From: an uncultured Flavobacteriales bacterium
GTDB lineage: Bacteria; Bacteroidota; Bacteroidia; Flavobacteriales_D; Crocinitomicaceae
DNA: 64,000 nucleotides
Assembly: GCA_943789205.1 (NCBI GenBank)
Contig: CALSTG010000001.1
Coordinates: 1,664,435-1,728,434, forward strand
Direction: 5' to 3'
Position 1 is the first letter of the stretch. Every line of letters begins with the position of its first letter. The notes beneath the pieces are model-generated. The model saw nothing but the letters and a program-made list of their open reading frames with translations, did not search any database and was not told where the DNA came from. This document shows positions 34,251-42,701 of this stretch, piece after piece. The translations under genes were made by a program, and so were the position numbers.

Positions 34251-34571
34251 TTAAAGTGATAATTTTCGATTTATATCAAATCCATCGAAATAAATTTCAT
34301 GGCTCCAAGCCAAAGGTTTTTTCGAGAATTTTGGTTTTATTTTTGCCCATAAGCTAGAAAATAATTCAGAATTTCTGTAGGTATTAAGTGCACTTTCATC
34401 TTCCCAGTGGCTGTATGTCATAATCACACATGGATTGTCAATCTCTTGAAGTAACTGCATACCTCTGCATCCCTCGAAAGCAGCAATTTTATTTTTGTGA
34501 ACCTCAAAAGCCTCAAAAAAGCTATCCAGTTCTTCTGATTTGAATGTGAGCTGAACAACGCGAACTAACAT
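34251..34571 (-). CDS. Antibiotic-biosynthesis-monooxygenase-like (ABM) protein
   Basis: A 106-residue dimeric alpha/beta-barrel (ferredoxin-like) protein. It shows LVRVVQLTF, a helix FFEAFEVHKNKIAAFEGCRGMQLLQ, and the strand-turn CVIMTYSHWEDESALNTYRNSELF, the conserved 'W-x-s-x-x-a-l-x-x-y' segment of ABM/YgiN-like proteins. Members include quinol oxidases and heme-degrading enzymes; nothing here shows which. The heme-ligand Asn/His patterns of IsdG are not evident. It overlaps the SAM-hydrolase gene by one base, so the two are probably co-transcribed. Confidence 0.82.
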   Translation of the reverse strand: MLVRVVQLTFKSEELDSFFEAFEVHKNKIAAFEGCRGMQLLQEIDNPCVIMTYSHWEDESALNTYRNSELFSSLWAKIKPKFSKKPLAWSHEIYFDGFDINRKLSL

Positions 34572-35440
34572 TAGAATAATAAAGTTTTTCGTGAACCTGC
34601 GGGAGAAGATTCGATTCGTAAACGATCACCTAGTTTCATTCCAAATAAAATGTCTGCTCCTCCGGTACTTTGACGAGCACCTCTATTTATTGCAATTTCT
34701 AATAAATTATTTTCATTGAATAATGCAACACGTTCGCCTTGTTGTACTGCATTATAGGTTTCACTGATGTGGTCGATGTAATATTTCTCGTTTGCAAATT
34801 TTATTGAATATGGTGCGTCCTGCGGCAAACGCTCAAAGTCAGCTTTTGAAATATTTGTAATTAAATTGCCAAATGAATCTATATGTATTATGATTCCACG
34901 AACGATATATTCTTCTATAACTGCCTTCGGGATTAGAGCTTTTTTATATTTGTTAACAGCTTCGGCAAAAGTTTCTAGATTCTCTTTTTCAATGATTCTT
35001 TTGGCTAAGGGAACAAAACAATTTTTCATTGGATATTTAAGTTCAAGCGCATTATTCAGGTCTACGGTATATCTCCAAAGTTCTTCGGGTTCTTGATCAT
35101 CTAAAAAAGCTCCAAAGAAACCATTATCATTAGAAATGAAGTATTGGTTATGAAATTTCATGACTGTTGGGTAACTTGAAACAAAGCTGCTTGCATCCGA
35201 GTATTCAGGTGGCTGAATGAGCGGTTCGCTATCAACACCAATTAAATGAATGGTACCATCGGGAAAATCCTTATAACAGCATTGCATTTGAAAAGCAGCA
35301 CTAGCGACATCAAATGGTTGAATAGAATGCGATATATCAACAATCTGAACCTCAGGCATCGTTTTTAGGATCGCGCCTTTAAGGGCGGCTATATAGTAAT
35401 CTTGAAGACCTGTATCCGAGGTTAGCGTGAGGATTTGCAT
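34571..35440 (-). CDS. SAM hydroxide adenosyltransferase (DUF62 family)
   Basis: 289 residues of the S-adenosyl-L-methionine hydrolase family, which cleaves SAM to adenosine and methionine using water/hydroxide and is related to bacterial fluorinase and chlorinase. Signature elements are LTSDTGLQDYYIAALKG (N-terminal SAM-binding Asp), VDISHSI with its conserved D-x-x-H, and the C-terminal-domain motif HIDSFGNLITNI. The fluorinase-specific loop is not apparent, so a halogenase role is unlikely. A TACTTTTG box lies at 35484-35491 on the minus strand. It is divergent from phoH. The cellular purpose of SAM hydrolysis is unclear. Confidence 0.9.
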   Translation of the reverse strand: MQILTLTSDTGLQDYYIAALKGAILKTMPEVQIVDISHSIQPFDVASAAFQMQCCYKDFPDGTIHLIGVDSEPLIQPPEYSDASSFVSSYPTVMKFHNQYFISNDNGFFGAFLDDQEPEELWRYTVDLNNALELKYPMKNCFVPLAKRIIEKENLETFAEAVNKYKKALIPKAVIEEYIVRGIIIHIDSFGNLITNISKADFERLPQDAPYSIKFANEKYYIDHISETYNAVQQGERVALFNENNLLEIAINRGARQSTGGADILFGMKLGDRLRIESSPAGSRKTLLF

Positions 35441-35483
35441 CAGTATTGAGGATTCATTATTCTAATTAAAATGATAATTTTAC

Positions 35484-35491
35484 CAAAAGTA
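35484..35491 (-). promoter_or_regulatory. -7 box (TACTTTTG) for the SAM hydrolase gene
   Basis: TACTTTTG on the minus strand matches TAnnTTTG exactly, 43 bp before the ATG at 35440. No -33 element recognised. Confidence 0.4.
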
Positions 35492-35536
35492 ATGGAATAT
35501 AAAAAAAAACCGACTAAAAGCAATTAAAATAAGTTA

Positions 35537-36499
35537 ATGGAAGGCTCAAGAAAAATACTCGTAAAACCGACAAACTCCGTTGAATTTTTTGGTGTTAATA
35601 ATACCAATTTGAAGGTTCTTAAAAAGTATTTTCCTCAGTTAAAAATAGCTTCAAGAGGCAATACGCTAACATTATCTGGAGATGATGCCGTGATTGATGT
35701 CTTTGAGCAAAAGATAGGACTGCTTTTAAAGCATTTAGAAAAATATGATTCCTTATCAGAAAATAACATTGATAACCTAATGCTTGAGGATGGTGCATCT
35801 TTAATTGGTTCCTCAAATACATCGGATGTAATCATACACGGCAACGGAGGTAATAAAATACGTGCAAGAACTGTTAATCAAAAGAAGTTAGTGGAATCGA
35901 TAACCAAACATGATATGGTTTTCGCAGTTGGTCCGGCCGGGACAGGTAAAACTTATACTGCTGTAGCACTCGCTGTTAAGGCCTTAAAGGCGAAGGAGGT
36001 AAAACGTATCGTTTTGACGCGTCCGGCAGTAGAGGCAGGAGAAAATCTTGGTTTTCTTCCAGGAGACCTCAAAGAAAAGCTCGATCCGTATTTAATGCCT
36101 TTATATGACGCGCTTCGTGAAATGATACCGGCAGAAAAACTAGCTGAAATGATTGAATACGGGGTTATTGAAATCGCTCCTTTGGCATTTATGCGAGGTC
36201 GAACCCTCGATAAAGCATTCGTTATTTTGGATGAAGGACAGAACACCACCATGATGCAGATGAAAATGTTTTTAACGCGAATGGGTACAACTGCCAAATT
36301 TATAATCACAGGTGATATGTCTCAAATTGATTTACCTTCACGTCAAAAATCAGGTTTGTCTTTTGCTCTGGATACATTAAAGGACGTAAAGGAAATTGGT
36401 ATTATCAGACTTGGTCAAAGTGATGTGGTCAGAAATAAATTAGTTACGAAAATTATAGAGGCGTATGAAAAATACGATTCAAAAAATCTAGATAAATGA
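35537..36499 (+). CDS. PhoH family ATPase
   Basis: A 320-residue cytoplasmic P-loop ATPase. An N-terminal KH-like/PhoH-associated region ([25 protein letters not shown]) precedes the Walker A motif GPAGTGKT (near residue 132). It then has [34 protein letters not shown], Walker B-type [10 protein letters not shown] and the sensor [11 protein letters not shown], all diagnostic of PhoH/YbeZ. In other bacteria YbeZ works with the RNase YbeY in ribosome and RNA metabolism. Its stop overlaps the purC start by 4 bp (ATGA), so the two are coupled. Confidence 0.94.
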   Translation: MEGSRKILVKPTNSVEFFGVNNTNLKVLKKYFPQLKIASRGNTLTLSGDDAVIDVFEQKIGLLLKHLEKYDSLSENNIDNLMLEDGASLIGSSNTSDVIIHGNGGNKIRARTVNQKKLVESITKHDMVFAVGPAGTGKTYTAVALAVKALKAKEVKRIVLTRPAVEAGENLGFLPGDLKEKLDPYLMPLYDALREMIPAEKLAEMIEYGVIEIAPLAFMRGRTLDKAFVILDEGQNTTMMQMKMFLTRMGTTAKFIITGDMSQIDLPSRQKSGLSFALDTLKDVKEIGIIRLGQSDVVRNKLVTKIIEAYEKYDSKNLDK

Positions 36500-37440
36500 A
36501 AGCACTCACTAATTCTAGCTTCAATTTTAAGGGGCAAAAATCAGTTTATAATGGAAAGGTAAGAGATGTTTATCATCTCAATGACCGACGTCTCGTTATG
36601 GTAGCTTCCGATCGAATTTCCGCCTTTGATCATGTTTTACCAAAGGGAATTCCATATAAGGGACAGGTTTTAAATCAAGTGGCTACTATGTTTTTGAAAG
36701 CAACTGAGGATATTGTTCCAAATTGGCTAGAAGCAACGCCTGATGCAAATGTCGCTGTGGGTATGGCATGTGAACCAATACGTGTTGAGATGGTCATAAG
36801 AGGATATTTAGCAGGGCATGCCGCAAGAGAATATAAGCTTGGAAAAAGAGTACTTTGTGGCGTAAGAATGCCAGAGGGAATGAAGGAGAATGATAAATTC
36901 CCTGAACCTATTATTACACCTGCTACAAAAGCGGATGAGGGACATGATGAGGATATTTCACGTGAGGCAATACTGTCGAATAATATAGTTCCTAAAGCCA
37001 TTTATGAAAAGTTAGAAATGTATACAAGACAGCTTTTCGCTAGAGGTACAGAAATGGCTGCCGCCCAAGGTCTGATTCTTGTAGATACTAAATATGAATT
37101 TGGTCTCTCTGATGGTAAAATCATTTTAATTGATGAGATTCACACCCCTGATTCTTCGAGATACTTTTATGCTGATGGCTATGCTGAGAGGCAGGCAAAA
37201 GGAGTAACACAAAAACAATTATCCAAAGAATTTGTAAGGCAATGGCTTATTGAAAATGGCTTTCAAGGTCTACAAGGGCAAAAAATGCCAGTAATGCCTG
37301 ATGATTTTGTTCAGGTAGTTTCTGAAAGATATATAGAGCTGTTTGAAAAAATAACAGGAACATCGTTTCAAAGGGCAGATATTAAAGATATACCAGCTCG
37401 GATTGAACAAAATATTGAACACTACCTCTCAATTTCCTAA
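36496..37440 (+). CDS. purC: Phosphoribosylaminoimidazole-succinocarboxamide synthase
   Basis: Joins CAIR and aspartate with ATP to give SAICAR in purine synthesis. The 314 residues show YNGKVRDVY near the N-terminus, [26 protein letters not shown], the conserved [32 protein letters not shown] and DTKYEFGL...[12 protein letters not shown]. It is the longer eukaryote-like type, about 300 residues, compared with ~237 in E. coli. Start ATG overlaps the phoH stop. panB follows 9 bp later, so a phoH-purC-panB operon is likely. Confidence 0.96.
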   Translation: MKALTNSSFNFKGQKSVYNGKVRDVYHLNDRRLVMVASDRISAFDHVLPKGIPYKGQVLNQVATMFLKATEDIVPNWLEATPDANVAVGMACEPIRVEMVIRGYLAGHAAREYKLGKRVLCGVRMPEGMKENDKFPEPIITPATKADEGHDEDISREAILSNNIVPKAIYEKLEMYTRQLFARGTEMAAAQGLILVDTKYEFGLSDGKIILIDEIHTPDSSRYFYADGYAERQAKGVTQKQLSKEFVRQWLIENGFQGLQGQKMPVMPDDFVQVVSERYIELFEKITGTSFQRADIKDIPARIEQNIEHYLSIS

Positions 37441-37449
37441 ATTTACCCT

Positions 37450-38265
37450 ATGTCAGTTCATAAAAATGTAAAGAAAGTTACGACCCACACGCTTCAGGAG
37501 ATGAAGAATTCTGGTGAAAAGATATCAATGCTTACAGGCTATGATTTTTCAATGGCTAAAATTATTGATGAAGCCGGAATGGATATAATCCTTGTAGGTG
37601 ACTCGGCATCAAATGTTATGGCTGGCCATGAAACTACGCTTCCTATCACTTTGGATCAAATGATCTATCATGCCTCATCTGTTGTACGCGCAATAAACCG
37701 TTCATTGGTAGTTGTAGATATGCCTTTTGGTTCTTATCAAGGAAACTCACTTGAGGCACTATCAAGTGCCATCCGTATCATGAAAGAGTCTGGAGGACAC
37801 GCAGTTAAAATGGAAGGCGGAAAAGAGATTTTGGATTCAATTAAGAGGATTTTAACTGCTGGAATACCTGTAATGGGTCATTTGGGACTCACACCTCAGT
37901 CAATCTATAAATTCGGCACATATGTTGTTCGTGCAAAAGAGGATGAGGAAGCGGCAAACTTAATTGAGGACGCTAAGGCTCTAGAAGATGCCGGCTGCTT
38001 TGCAATAGTTTTAGAGAAAATACCTGCTGCATTGGCAAAAAGGGTGGCAGAAACCGTATCAATCCCCATCATTGGGATAGGTGCAGGGGGGGATGTCGAT
38101 GGACAAGTTCTTGTTGTCCATGATATGCTCGGAATCAATAATGAATTCAATCCTCGATTTTTGAGAAAGTATAACAACCTTCATGAACAAATGAGTTCGG
38201 CATTTAAGGCATACATAAAGGATGTTCAAAGTGGAGATTTTCCAAATGAATCAGAACAGTATTAG
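37450..38265 (+). CDS. panB: 3-methyl-2-oxobutanoate hydroxymethyltransferase
   Basis: Adds a one-carbon unit from 5,10-methylene-THF to ketoisovalerate to make ketopantoate, the first step of pantothenate and CoA synthesis. The 271 residues carry [41 protein letters not shown] (magnesium and substrate site), [28 protein letters not shown] and [21 protein letters not shown]. Length is standard. The gene for the metal-chelate binding protein starts on the base following its stop. Confidence 0.96.
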   Translation: MSVHKNVKKVTTHTLQEMKNSGEKISMLTGYDFSMAKIIDEAGMDIILVGDSASNVMAGHETTLPITLDQMIYHASSVVRAINRSLVVVDMPFGSYQGNSLEALSSAIRIMKESGGHAVKMEGGKEILDSIKRILTAGIPVMGHLGLTPQSIYKFGTYVVRAKEDEEAANLIEDAKALEDAGCFAIVLEKIPAALAKRVAETVSIPIIGIGAGGDVDGQVLVVHDMLGINNEFNPRFLRKYNNLHEQMSSAFKAYIKDVQSGDFPNESEQY

Positions 38266-39315
38266 ATGAAGGTCCTTTATTTGGCGCTGCTGGGTTTAGT
38301 GTATTCTTGCACAAATGCACCTGCCGAATCCAATAAGAAACTGGTTGGGAATATTTGTGAATACAGTCAATGGCTCAGTATTTCAGAAGAGGGTAATCAA
38401 GTGCTTATTGAAATTCAAAATCCTGATGATTCGTCAAAGATTTATCGGTTGCACATTCCTGATTTTAGTTCAAATGAATTCAGTAGCTCTTTTGATATTG
38501 ATAAACCAATCAGTAGAATGGCCTGTCTTTCCAGTACTCATATAGGTATGCTTAGTGAACTTGGATTGCAAAGTCATATTGTTGCAGTATCCAATTTAAA
38601 GTATGTTTACGATCCTCAGGTTAAAAAAAACAAACCAATTGCTCTAGGGGAGGAACAATCCGTTTCTGTTGAAAAAATATTAAAGTCCAAAGCAGAAGTC
38701 ATTGTTTATAGTGCTTTCTCTAGTTCCTTTTCTAAAGAGAAAGTTTTAAATAAGCTGGGTATACTTTGCATTCCTAATTTTGATTGGCGGGAACTTCATC
38801 CATTGGGACGAGCTGAATGGATGTTATTATTTGGTTATCTAACAGGTCATCAAGAGGAGGCTAAAATAAAGTTTAATGAAATAAAAGCGCATTATAGTGA
38901 GATTAAAACAAAAATCAACGGATCAAATCCAATAAGCATTCTTTCGGGTAATATGACGGGAGATTATTGGTATGCTCCTGCAGGAAATAGCTACCATGCA
39001 AAGTTGTTAGAAGATGCTGGATTGAATTATGTCTTTTCAGAAGATCCTGGAACAGGCAGTCTTGCGTATTCCTTTGAAAAAATATTGGGAATGTCTTCTG
39101 AAATTGATTTATGGTTGAATCCTGGGTTTGAAACCAAAAAAGAAATTTTACAGGCCTTCCCGAAATCGAATTTATTACCATTTATAAATCAAAGTTCACT
39201 ATTTTGTTATAGCCACAATGCAAATAAGTACTGGGAGCGATCTGCTTGTAGGCCTGATCTCATTCTTGCTGATTATGCTGAGTTGAAGAATGGGCTTAAT
39301 GTAGACGGAGAGTAA
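38266..39315 (+). CDS. Metal-chelate ABC transporter substrate-binding lipoprotein
   Basis: 349 residues with a probable lipoprotein signal ending VYSC (Cys15; Tyr at -2 is unusual). After a beta-rich N-terminal region it shows the class III binding-protein fold: ISRMACLSSTHIGMLSELGLQSHIVAVSNLKY, a long linker helix around EAKIKFNEIKAHYSEIKTKI, and TGDYWYAPAGNSYHAKLLEDAGLNYVFSEDPG in the second lobe. FecB/BtuF-type proteins bind siderophores, heme or cobalamin; the ligand is not evident. No cobalamin riboswitch is visible upstream. It precedes the permease and ATPase genes, forming a complete importer. Confidence 0.83.
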   Translation: MKVLYLALLGLVYSCTNAPAESNKKLVGNICEYSQWLSISEEGNQVLIEIQNPDDSSKIYRLHIPDFSSNEFSSSFDIDKPISRMACLSSTHIGMLSELGLQSHIVAVSNLKYVYDPQVKKNKPIALGEEQSVSVEKILKSKAEVIVYSAFSSSFSKEKVLNKLGILCIPNFDWRELHPLGRAEWMLLFGYLTGHQEEAKIKFNEIKAHYSEIKTKINGSNPISILSGNMTGDYWYAPAGNSYHAKLLEDAGLNYVFSEDPGTGSLAYSFEKILGMSSEIDLWLNPGFETKKEILQAFPKSNLLPFINQSSLFCYSHNANKYWERSACRPDLILADYAELKNGLNVDGE

Positions 39316-39339
39316 GTTGGTTTTTTATAAGAAAGTTCA

Positions 39340-40338
39340 ATGAATTCGAGCCGATTTAATAAGTTCATATTATTACTGGTTTCAATCAGTATAATATCTC
39401 TTGTCATATTAGGTTTACGCATTGGAGATATTCCGACGGGATTCTCGGATGTTTATCATGCTATTTTTAATTATTCAGAAAACAATTTGTCTGAACTTAT
39501 TATAAGGGAAATAAGACTTCCACGTTTATGTATTGCTGTTATTTCGGGAGCGGCTTTATCCATTGCGGGTATGTTAATGCAGACCCTATTTCAAAATCCA
39601 TTGGCGGGACCGTATGTTCTTGGTATTAATTCAGGATCGAGCTTAACCGTTGCCTTAGGACTCTTATCTGGTATGCAATTTTTTAACTCTGAGCTCGGTT
39701 TAATAGGTTCTGCTTTATTGGGTGCTTTTATTTTTGGATTATTTATCCTATTCACAGCCTCCTTTATTAGAAATCAAATCGGCTTATTATTGTTTGGAGT
39801 TATGCTTGGTAGTTTTGTTGCTGCCATTATTACTATACTAGAGGCAAGCTCTCAAGCACAATCCTTAAAAGCATTTGCCTTATGGTCTATGGGTTCATTA
39901 AATGGTGTGAGCATTGAACAGTTGCCACTCATAAGCTTTGTATTTATTGTGGGTTGTATAGGGACGCTTCTAATTGTAAAGCCACTGAATGTCCTAGTTT
40001 TGGGTGAAGATGAATGTAGGCTCATGGGGTATAATTTGAAATCGTTACGACTTGCTATTATATTTATAACAGCATTGTTTACAGGTTTAATTACTGCTTT
40101 TTGTGGACCAATTGCATTTGTTGGTTTGGCGGTCCCAAATTTAACTCGAATGTTATTTAAAACTCAAAATCATTTATTGCTCCTGCTGGCAAATATGCTG
40201 TTTGGTGCTTTTTTTATTTTGAGTTGTGACTTAATCATCCAAGTTTTGAGTGATATTATTCTAATACCAATTAATGCTTTGACTTCTTTGGTGGGTGCAC
40301 CTTTTGTTATTTATATTTTAATTAGAAAGCTTCGATGA
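39340..40338 (+). CDS. FecCD-family ABC transporter permease
   Basis: A 332-residue permease with about ten hydrophobic segments. IREIRLPRLCIAVISGAALSIAGMLMQTLFQNPLAGPYVLGINSGSSL is the family signature (RLPR...AGxxxQxxxxNPLAxPxxLGxxxGA). The cytoplasmic loop for ATPase coupling is present (NVLVLGEDECRLMGYNLKSLR), and CGPIAFVGLAVPNLTRML is another conserved motif. The start lies 24 bp after the binding-protein stop, and the ATPase start overlaps its stop by 4 bp. Imports iron-siderophore, heme or cobalamin; which one is not determined. Confidence 0.93.
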   Translation: MNSSRFNKFILLLVSISIISLVILGLRIGDIPTGFSDVYHAIFNYSENNLSELIIREIRLPRLCIAVISGAALSIAGMLMQTLFQNPLAGPYVLGINSGSSLTVALGLLSGMQFFNSELGLIGSALLGAFIFGLFILFTASFIRNQIGLLLFGVMLGSFVAAIITILEASSQAQSLKAFALWSMGSLNGVSIEQLPLISFVFIVGCIGTLLIVKPLNVLVLGEDECRLMGYNLKSLRLAIIFITALFTGLITAFCGPIAFVGLAVPNLTRMLFKTQNHLLLLLANMLFGAFFILSCDLIIQVLSDIILIPINALTSLVGAPFVIYILIRKLR

Positions 40339-41033
40339 TCTCATTTAGAAAAGGTTCTATTGGTTTTGATAAAAGTCTTTTTTCTGTCGAAGAGATCGAG
40401 TTTGCTCGTGGTGGTGTTCATGTTTTGATGGGTAGAAATGGTATTGGGAAATCTGCATTTTTGAATACTATTTCAGGTATGATTAATCCTATTAAAGGAT
40501 CACCTGATTTCGACGGAAAGGCATTATATAAATATACGAACAAAGAACTTTCGACGAAGATTGCGTATGTTTCATCTTCACCCAGTGGTGTTCCTTTTTT
40601 AAGTGTTGATGCTTATTTAATGCTAGGAAGAAACCAGTTTACCAATCTTTTTGGTCGCGGTAATGCTTCAGATAATAAAGCTGTAATAGAGGCAAAGCAG
40701 ATTTTTGAGATCGAGCACCTTTCTTCAAAATTCACGAATGAGCTGAGTTCAGGCGAGCTTCATCTCTGCGCTATTGCAAAAGCCTATGTTCAGCAGACGG
40801 ATTATATTCTTTTGGATGAACCAACGTCACATTTAGATTATGCAAACAAAATAAAGGTCTATCAACTTTTAGAAAAATTGGCTGAAACGCATAATAAAGG
40901 AATCATTATATCAACACATGATTTAGATTTGGCTTTTAAATTCCCATTTAATTTTTATTTAATCGATTCCAAACATCAACAATTGAAACCTATAAAAGAC
41001 TTCAAAGAAGTTGAGCTAGAATTTAAGTCATAG
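40335..41033 (+). CDS. Metal-chelate ABC transporter ATP-binding protein
   Basis: A 232-residue ABC ATPase with Walker A GRNGIGKS, Q-loop region IAYVSSSPS, signature LSSGELHLCAIAKAY (a degenerate LSGGE), Walker B ILLDEPTSHLDYANK and switch His in STHDLDLA. The Q-loop glutamine appears replaced by serine (VSSSP), which is unusual, as is the second Ser of the signature. It is the last gene of the importer, overlapping the permease stop by ATGA. The gene ends 19 bp from the convergent collagen-like gene without a visible terminator. Confidence 0.88.
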   Translation: MISFRKGSIGFDKSLFSVEEIEFARGGVHVLMGRNGIGKSAFLNTISGMINPIKGSPDFDGKALYKYTNKELSTKIAYVSSSPSGVPFLSVDAYLMLGRNQFTNLFGRGNASDNKAVIEAKQIFEIEHLSSKFTNELSSGELHLCAIAKAYVQQTDYILLDEPTSHLDYANKIKVYQLLEKLAETHNKGIIISTHDLDLAFKFPFNFYLIDSKHQQLKPIKDFKEVELEFKS

Positions 41034-41052
41034 ATGTATAGCTGAAACACCT

Positions 41053-42072
41053 TTATTTCATGTAAACGTTAAAATCAAAGGCTTGAATATACTTCTGTAC
41101 ACTTCCGTCCATGCCTTTATGACCAGTCACACCAGGCCTTCCAGGAAACCCTTGTCTACCTGCTTGCTGACCCGAAAGGGGTGACCCTGGAATCCCTCTT
41201 TTTCCTGCTTCACCTCGAGCACCATAACGACCTCCATTTATTTTGGTTGTAAGTTGGCTCTCAATATCCTTTGCATTCTCATGTATATATAGAATTATAT
41301 TTCCGCCATTTCCACCATTTCCACCATTTCCACCGTTTCCACCATTCCCTGCATCCCCAGCTCGTTTTATTTTATCCCCACTAATTGCACCATCTTTGCC
41401 ATTTCCTCCATCACCGCCGTTTCCACCATCACCACCATCACCACCTGAAAGGTCAAAAAGAAGTTCATTTCCAGCAATCATTTTATATTTCATCGCATTC
41501 GTTGAATTGTTTTCTTTCACATGCACATAAATCATGTTTTCGATAGTCCAAATATGGGCAGTGTAGTTTTTTGATGAACCGCCGTCAACTCCAAATTCTC
41601 CTGATTCTCCACTTTTCCCATCACGCCAAAGAAGTGGAGTGCCTTTATTGCGTTGATTTTTACCATCTTTCCCATCCAAACCATTATACAATATTTTCAG
41701 TCCCCCTCTAAAGTTCATCTGCATAGAATCTTCACCTGTGAATACCTCGTCCTTATTTTCGTATTTAAGTGTAAGGTAGCATTGGTCATCATTAAAAGAT
41801 TTTGCTTTTTTTACAATTGTATATGAGTTGCCGTTTCTTCTCAAATCTGATGAACTAAAGCTTATTTTATTACTATTTGATACATCATGCTGCTTTCCAT
41901 CATATGTTTGCAATAGAATTTCTCCTTTAAATTTGGAGCCGCTATTTAGGTTTTGATTAGGACTATATTCAAACCAAATAGCTTCAACTTGAGAAACTTT
42001 AATATTTTTCAAATGACCACAGCTGGTTAGGAATAATGATATGAAAATGAAGCACGATAATGACTTTGACAT
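41053..42072 (-). CDS. Collagen-like glycine-rich lipoprotein
   Basis: 339 residues. A lipoprotein signal ends LTSC (Cys18). Residues about 30-130 form a beta-rich domain (FKGEILLQTYDGKQHDVSNSNKISFSS). From about 130 the sequence is Gly-X-X-like: GLDGKDGKNQRNKGT, GKSGESGEFGVDGG, later GDGGDGGNGGDGGNGKDG, AGNGGNGGNGGNGGNGG, and at the C-terminus GARGEAGKRGIPGSPLSGQQ and GFPGRPGVTGHKGMDG. The end triplets with Gly-x-x and Pro look collagen-like; the middle Gly-Asn and Gly-Asp repeats do not. It closes the polysaccharide operon, 35 bp after the sugar transferase, and may coat or bind the surface polymer. Confidence 0.75.
   Translation of the reverse strand: MSKSLSCFIFISLFLTSCGHLKNIKVSQVEAIWFEYSPNQNLNSGSKFKGEILLQTYDGKQHDVSNSNKISFSSSDLRRNGNSYTIVKKAKSFNDDQCYLTLKYENKDEVFTGEDSMQMNFRGGLKILYNGLDGKDGKNQRNKGTPLLWRDGKSGESGEFGVDGGSSKNYTAHIWTIENMIYVHVKENNSTNAMKYKMIAGNELLFDLSGGDGGDGGNGGDGGNGKDGAISGDKIKRAGDAGNGGNGGNGGNGGNGGNIILYIHENAKDIESQLTTKINGGRYGARGEAGKRGIPGSPLSGQQAGRQGFPGRPGVTGHKGMDGSVQKYIQAFDFNVYMK
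41299..41450. repeat. Tandem repeat DNA encoding Gly-Gly-Asn/Gly-Gly-Asp units
   Basis: The + strand reads (TTTCCACCA)n near 41299-41345 and mixed CCATCACC/TTTCCACC units near 41396-41450; on the coding strand these specify G-G-N and G-G-D units. Nine-base periods are prone to slippage and length change, so protein length may vary between strains. Confidence 0.8.
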
Positions 42073-42107
42073 ATAAATTGAATTTTACTGAAGATAGAAA
42101 AATTACC

Positions 42108-42701
42108 TCAGTTTTTAAGGATCCTAAGTATAGTTCGAAAAATGATTTTTAAATCATGAGCGAGCGTAGGATTACTGATGTATTTTTGGTTCAACCTGAT
42201 TTTCTCGGGCATGATAGTTTCTATATAGGTCTTTTTGGGATTATTGGATTCAGCTAGAATAGCATTTTCATTAAAGTACTCAATGGATGCATAATCTGTT
42301 ACTCCAGGTTTAACTTCTAGTACTCTTTTTTGTGATGTATTATAGAGTGAAACAAATTCTTCTACTTCAGGCCTTGGCCCAACAATACTCATTTCTCCTA
42401 ATAAGACATTAATAAATTGTGGGAATTCATCAAGTTTATATTTCCTTATAAAAAGACCAATTTGTGTGATTCTAGAATCATTCATTCCTATGGTCAATTT
42501 CCCTCGCTGATCTGAATCAATTCTCATGGAACGAAATTTTAAAAGCATAAAGGGTTTTCCATGTTTTCCGATGCGTTCCTGACGGTAAAAAATTCCTCCT
42601 TTCGAACCGATCACAATAAGCATTGAAATAAGCATACCAAAAGGAAGAAATAAAGTAAGAATTGTAAAAGAAAATAAAAGGTCGAATGCTCTTTTCATCA
42701 T
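42108..42701 (-). CDS. PglC-type polyprenyl-phosphate phosphoglycosyltransferase
   Basis: A 197-residue monotopic phosphoglycosyltransferase. An N-terminal re-entrant hydrophobic segment (RAFDLLFSFTILTLFLPFGMLISMLI) is followed by the active-site region IFYRQERIGKHGKPFMLLKFRSM. KYKLDEFPQFINVLLGEMSIVGPRPEVEEF is the family signature with the catalytic Asp-Glu and the G-P-R-P loop. It transfers a sugar-1-phosphate to undecaprenyl phosphate, starting repeat-unit synthesis at the inner membrane. The short size (PglC class, not the ~470-residue WcaJ class) and the overlapping DegT aminotransferase suggest an amino-deoxy sugar substrate. Confidence 0.9.
   Translation of the reverse strand: MMKRAFDLLFSFTILTLFLPFGMLISMLIVIGSKGGIFYRQERIGKHGKPFMLLKFRSMRIDSDQRGKLTIGMNDSRITQIGLFIRKYKLDEFPQFINVLLGEMSIVGPRPEVEEFVSLYNTSQKRVLEVKPGVTDYASIEYFNENAILAESNNPKKTYIETIMPEKIRLNQKYISNPTLAHDLKIIFRTILRILKN

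Noticed and set aside
38230..38300. Cobalamin riboswitch or Fur-type operator before the FecB-like gene
   Set aside because: No conserved cobalamin-box sequence or clear inverted repeat seen; the gene starts immediately after panB.
41299..41450. Short tandem repeats considered as CRISPR or non-coding satellite
   Set aside because: Nine-base period in frame with a long coding sequence encoding Gly-Gly-Asn/Asp; no spacers.
41243..41530. Open frame rich in Pro/Phe on the + strand opposite the collagen-like gene
   Set aside because: It arises from the antisense of Gly-Gly-Asn/Asp codons; no signal, no start context and no family.
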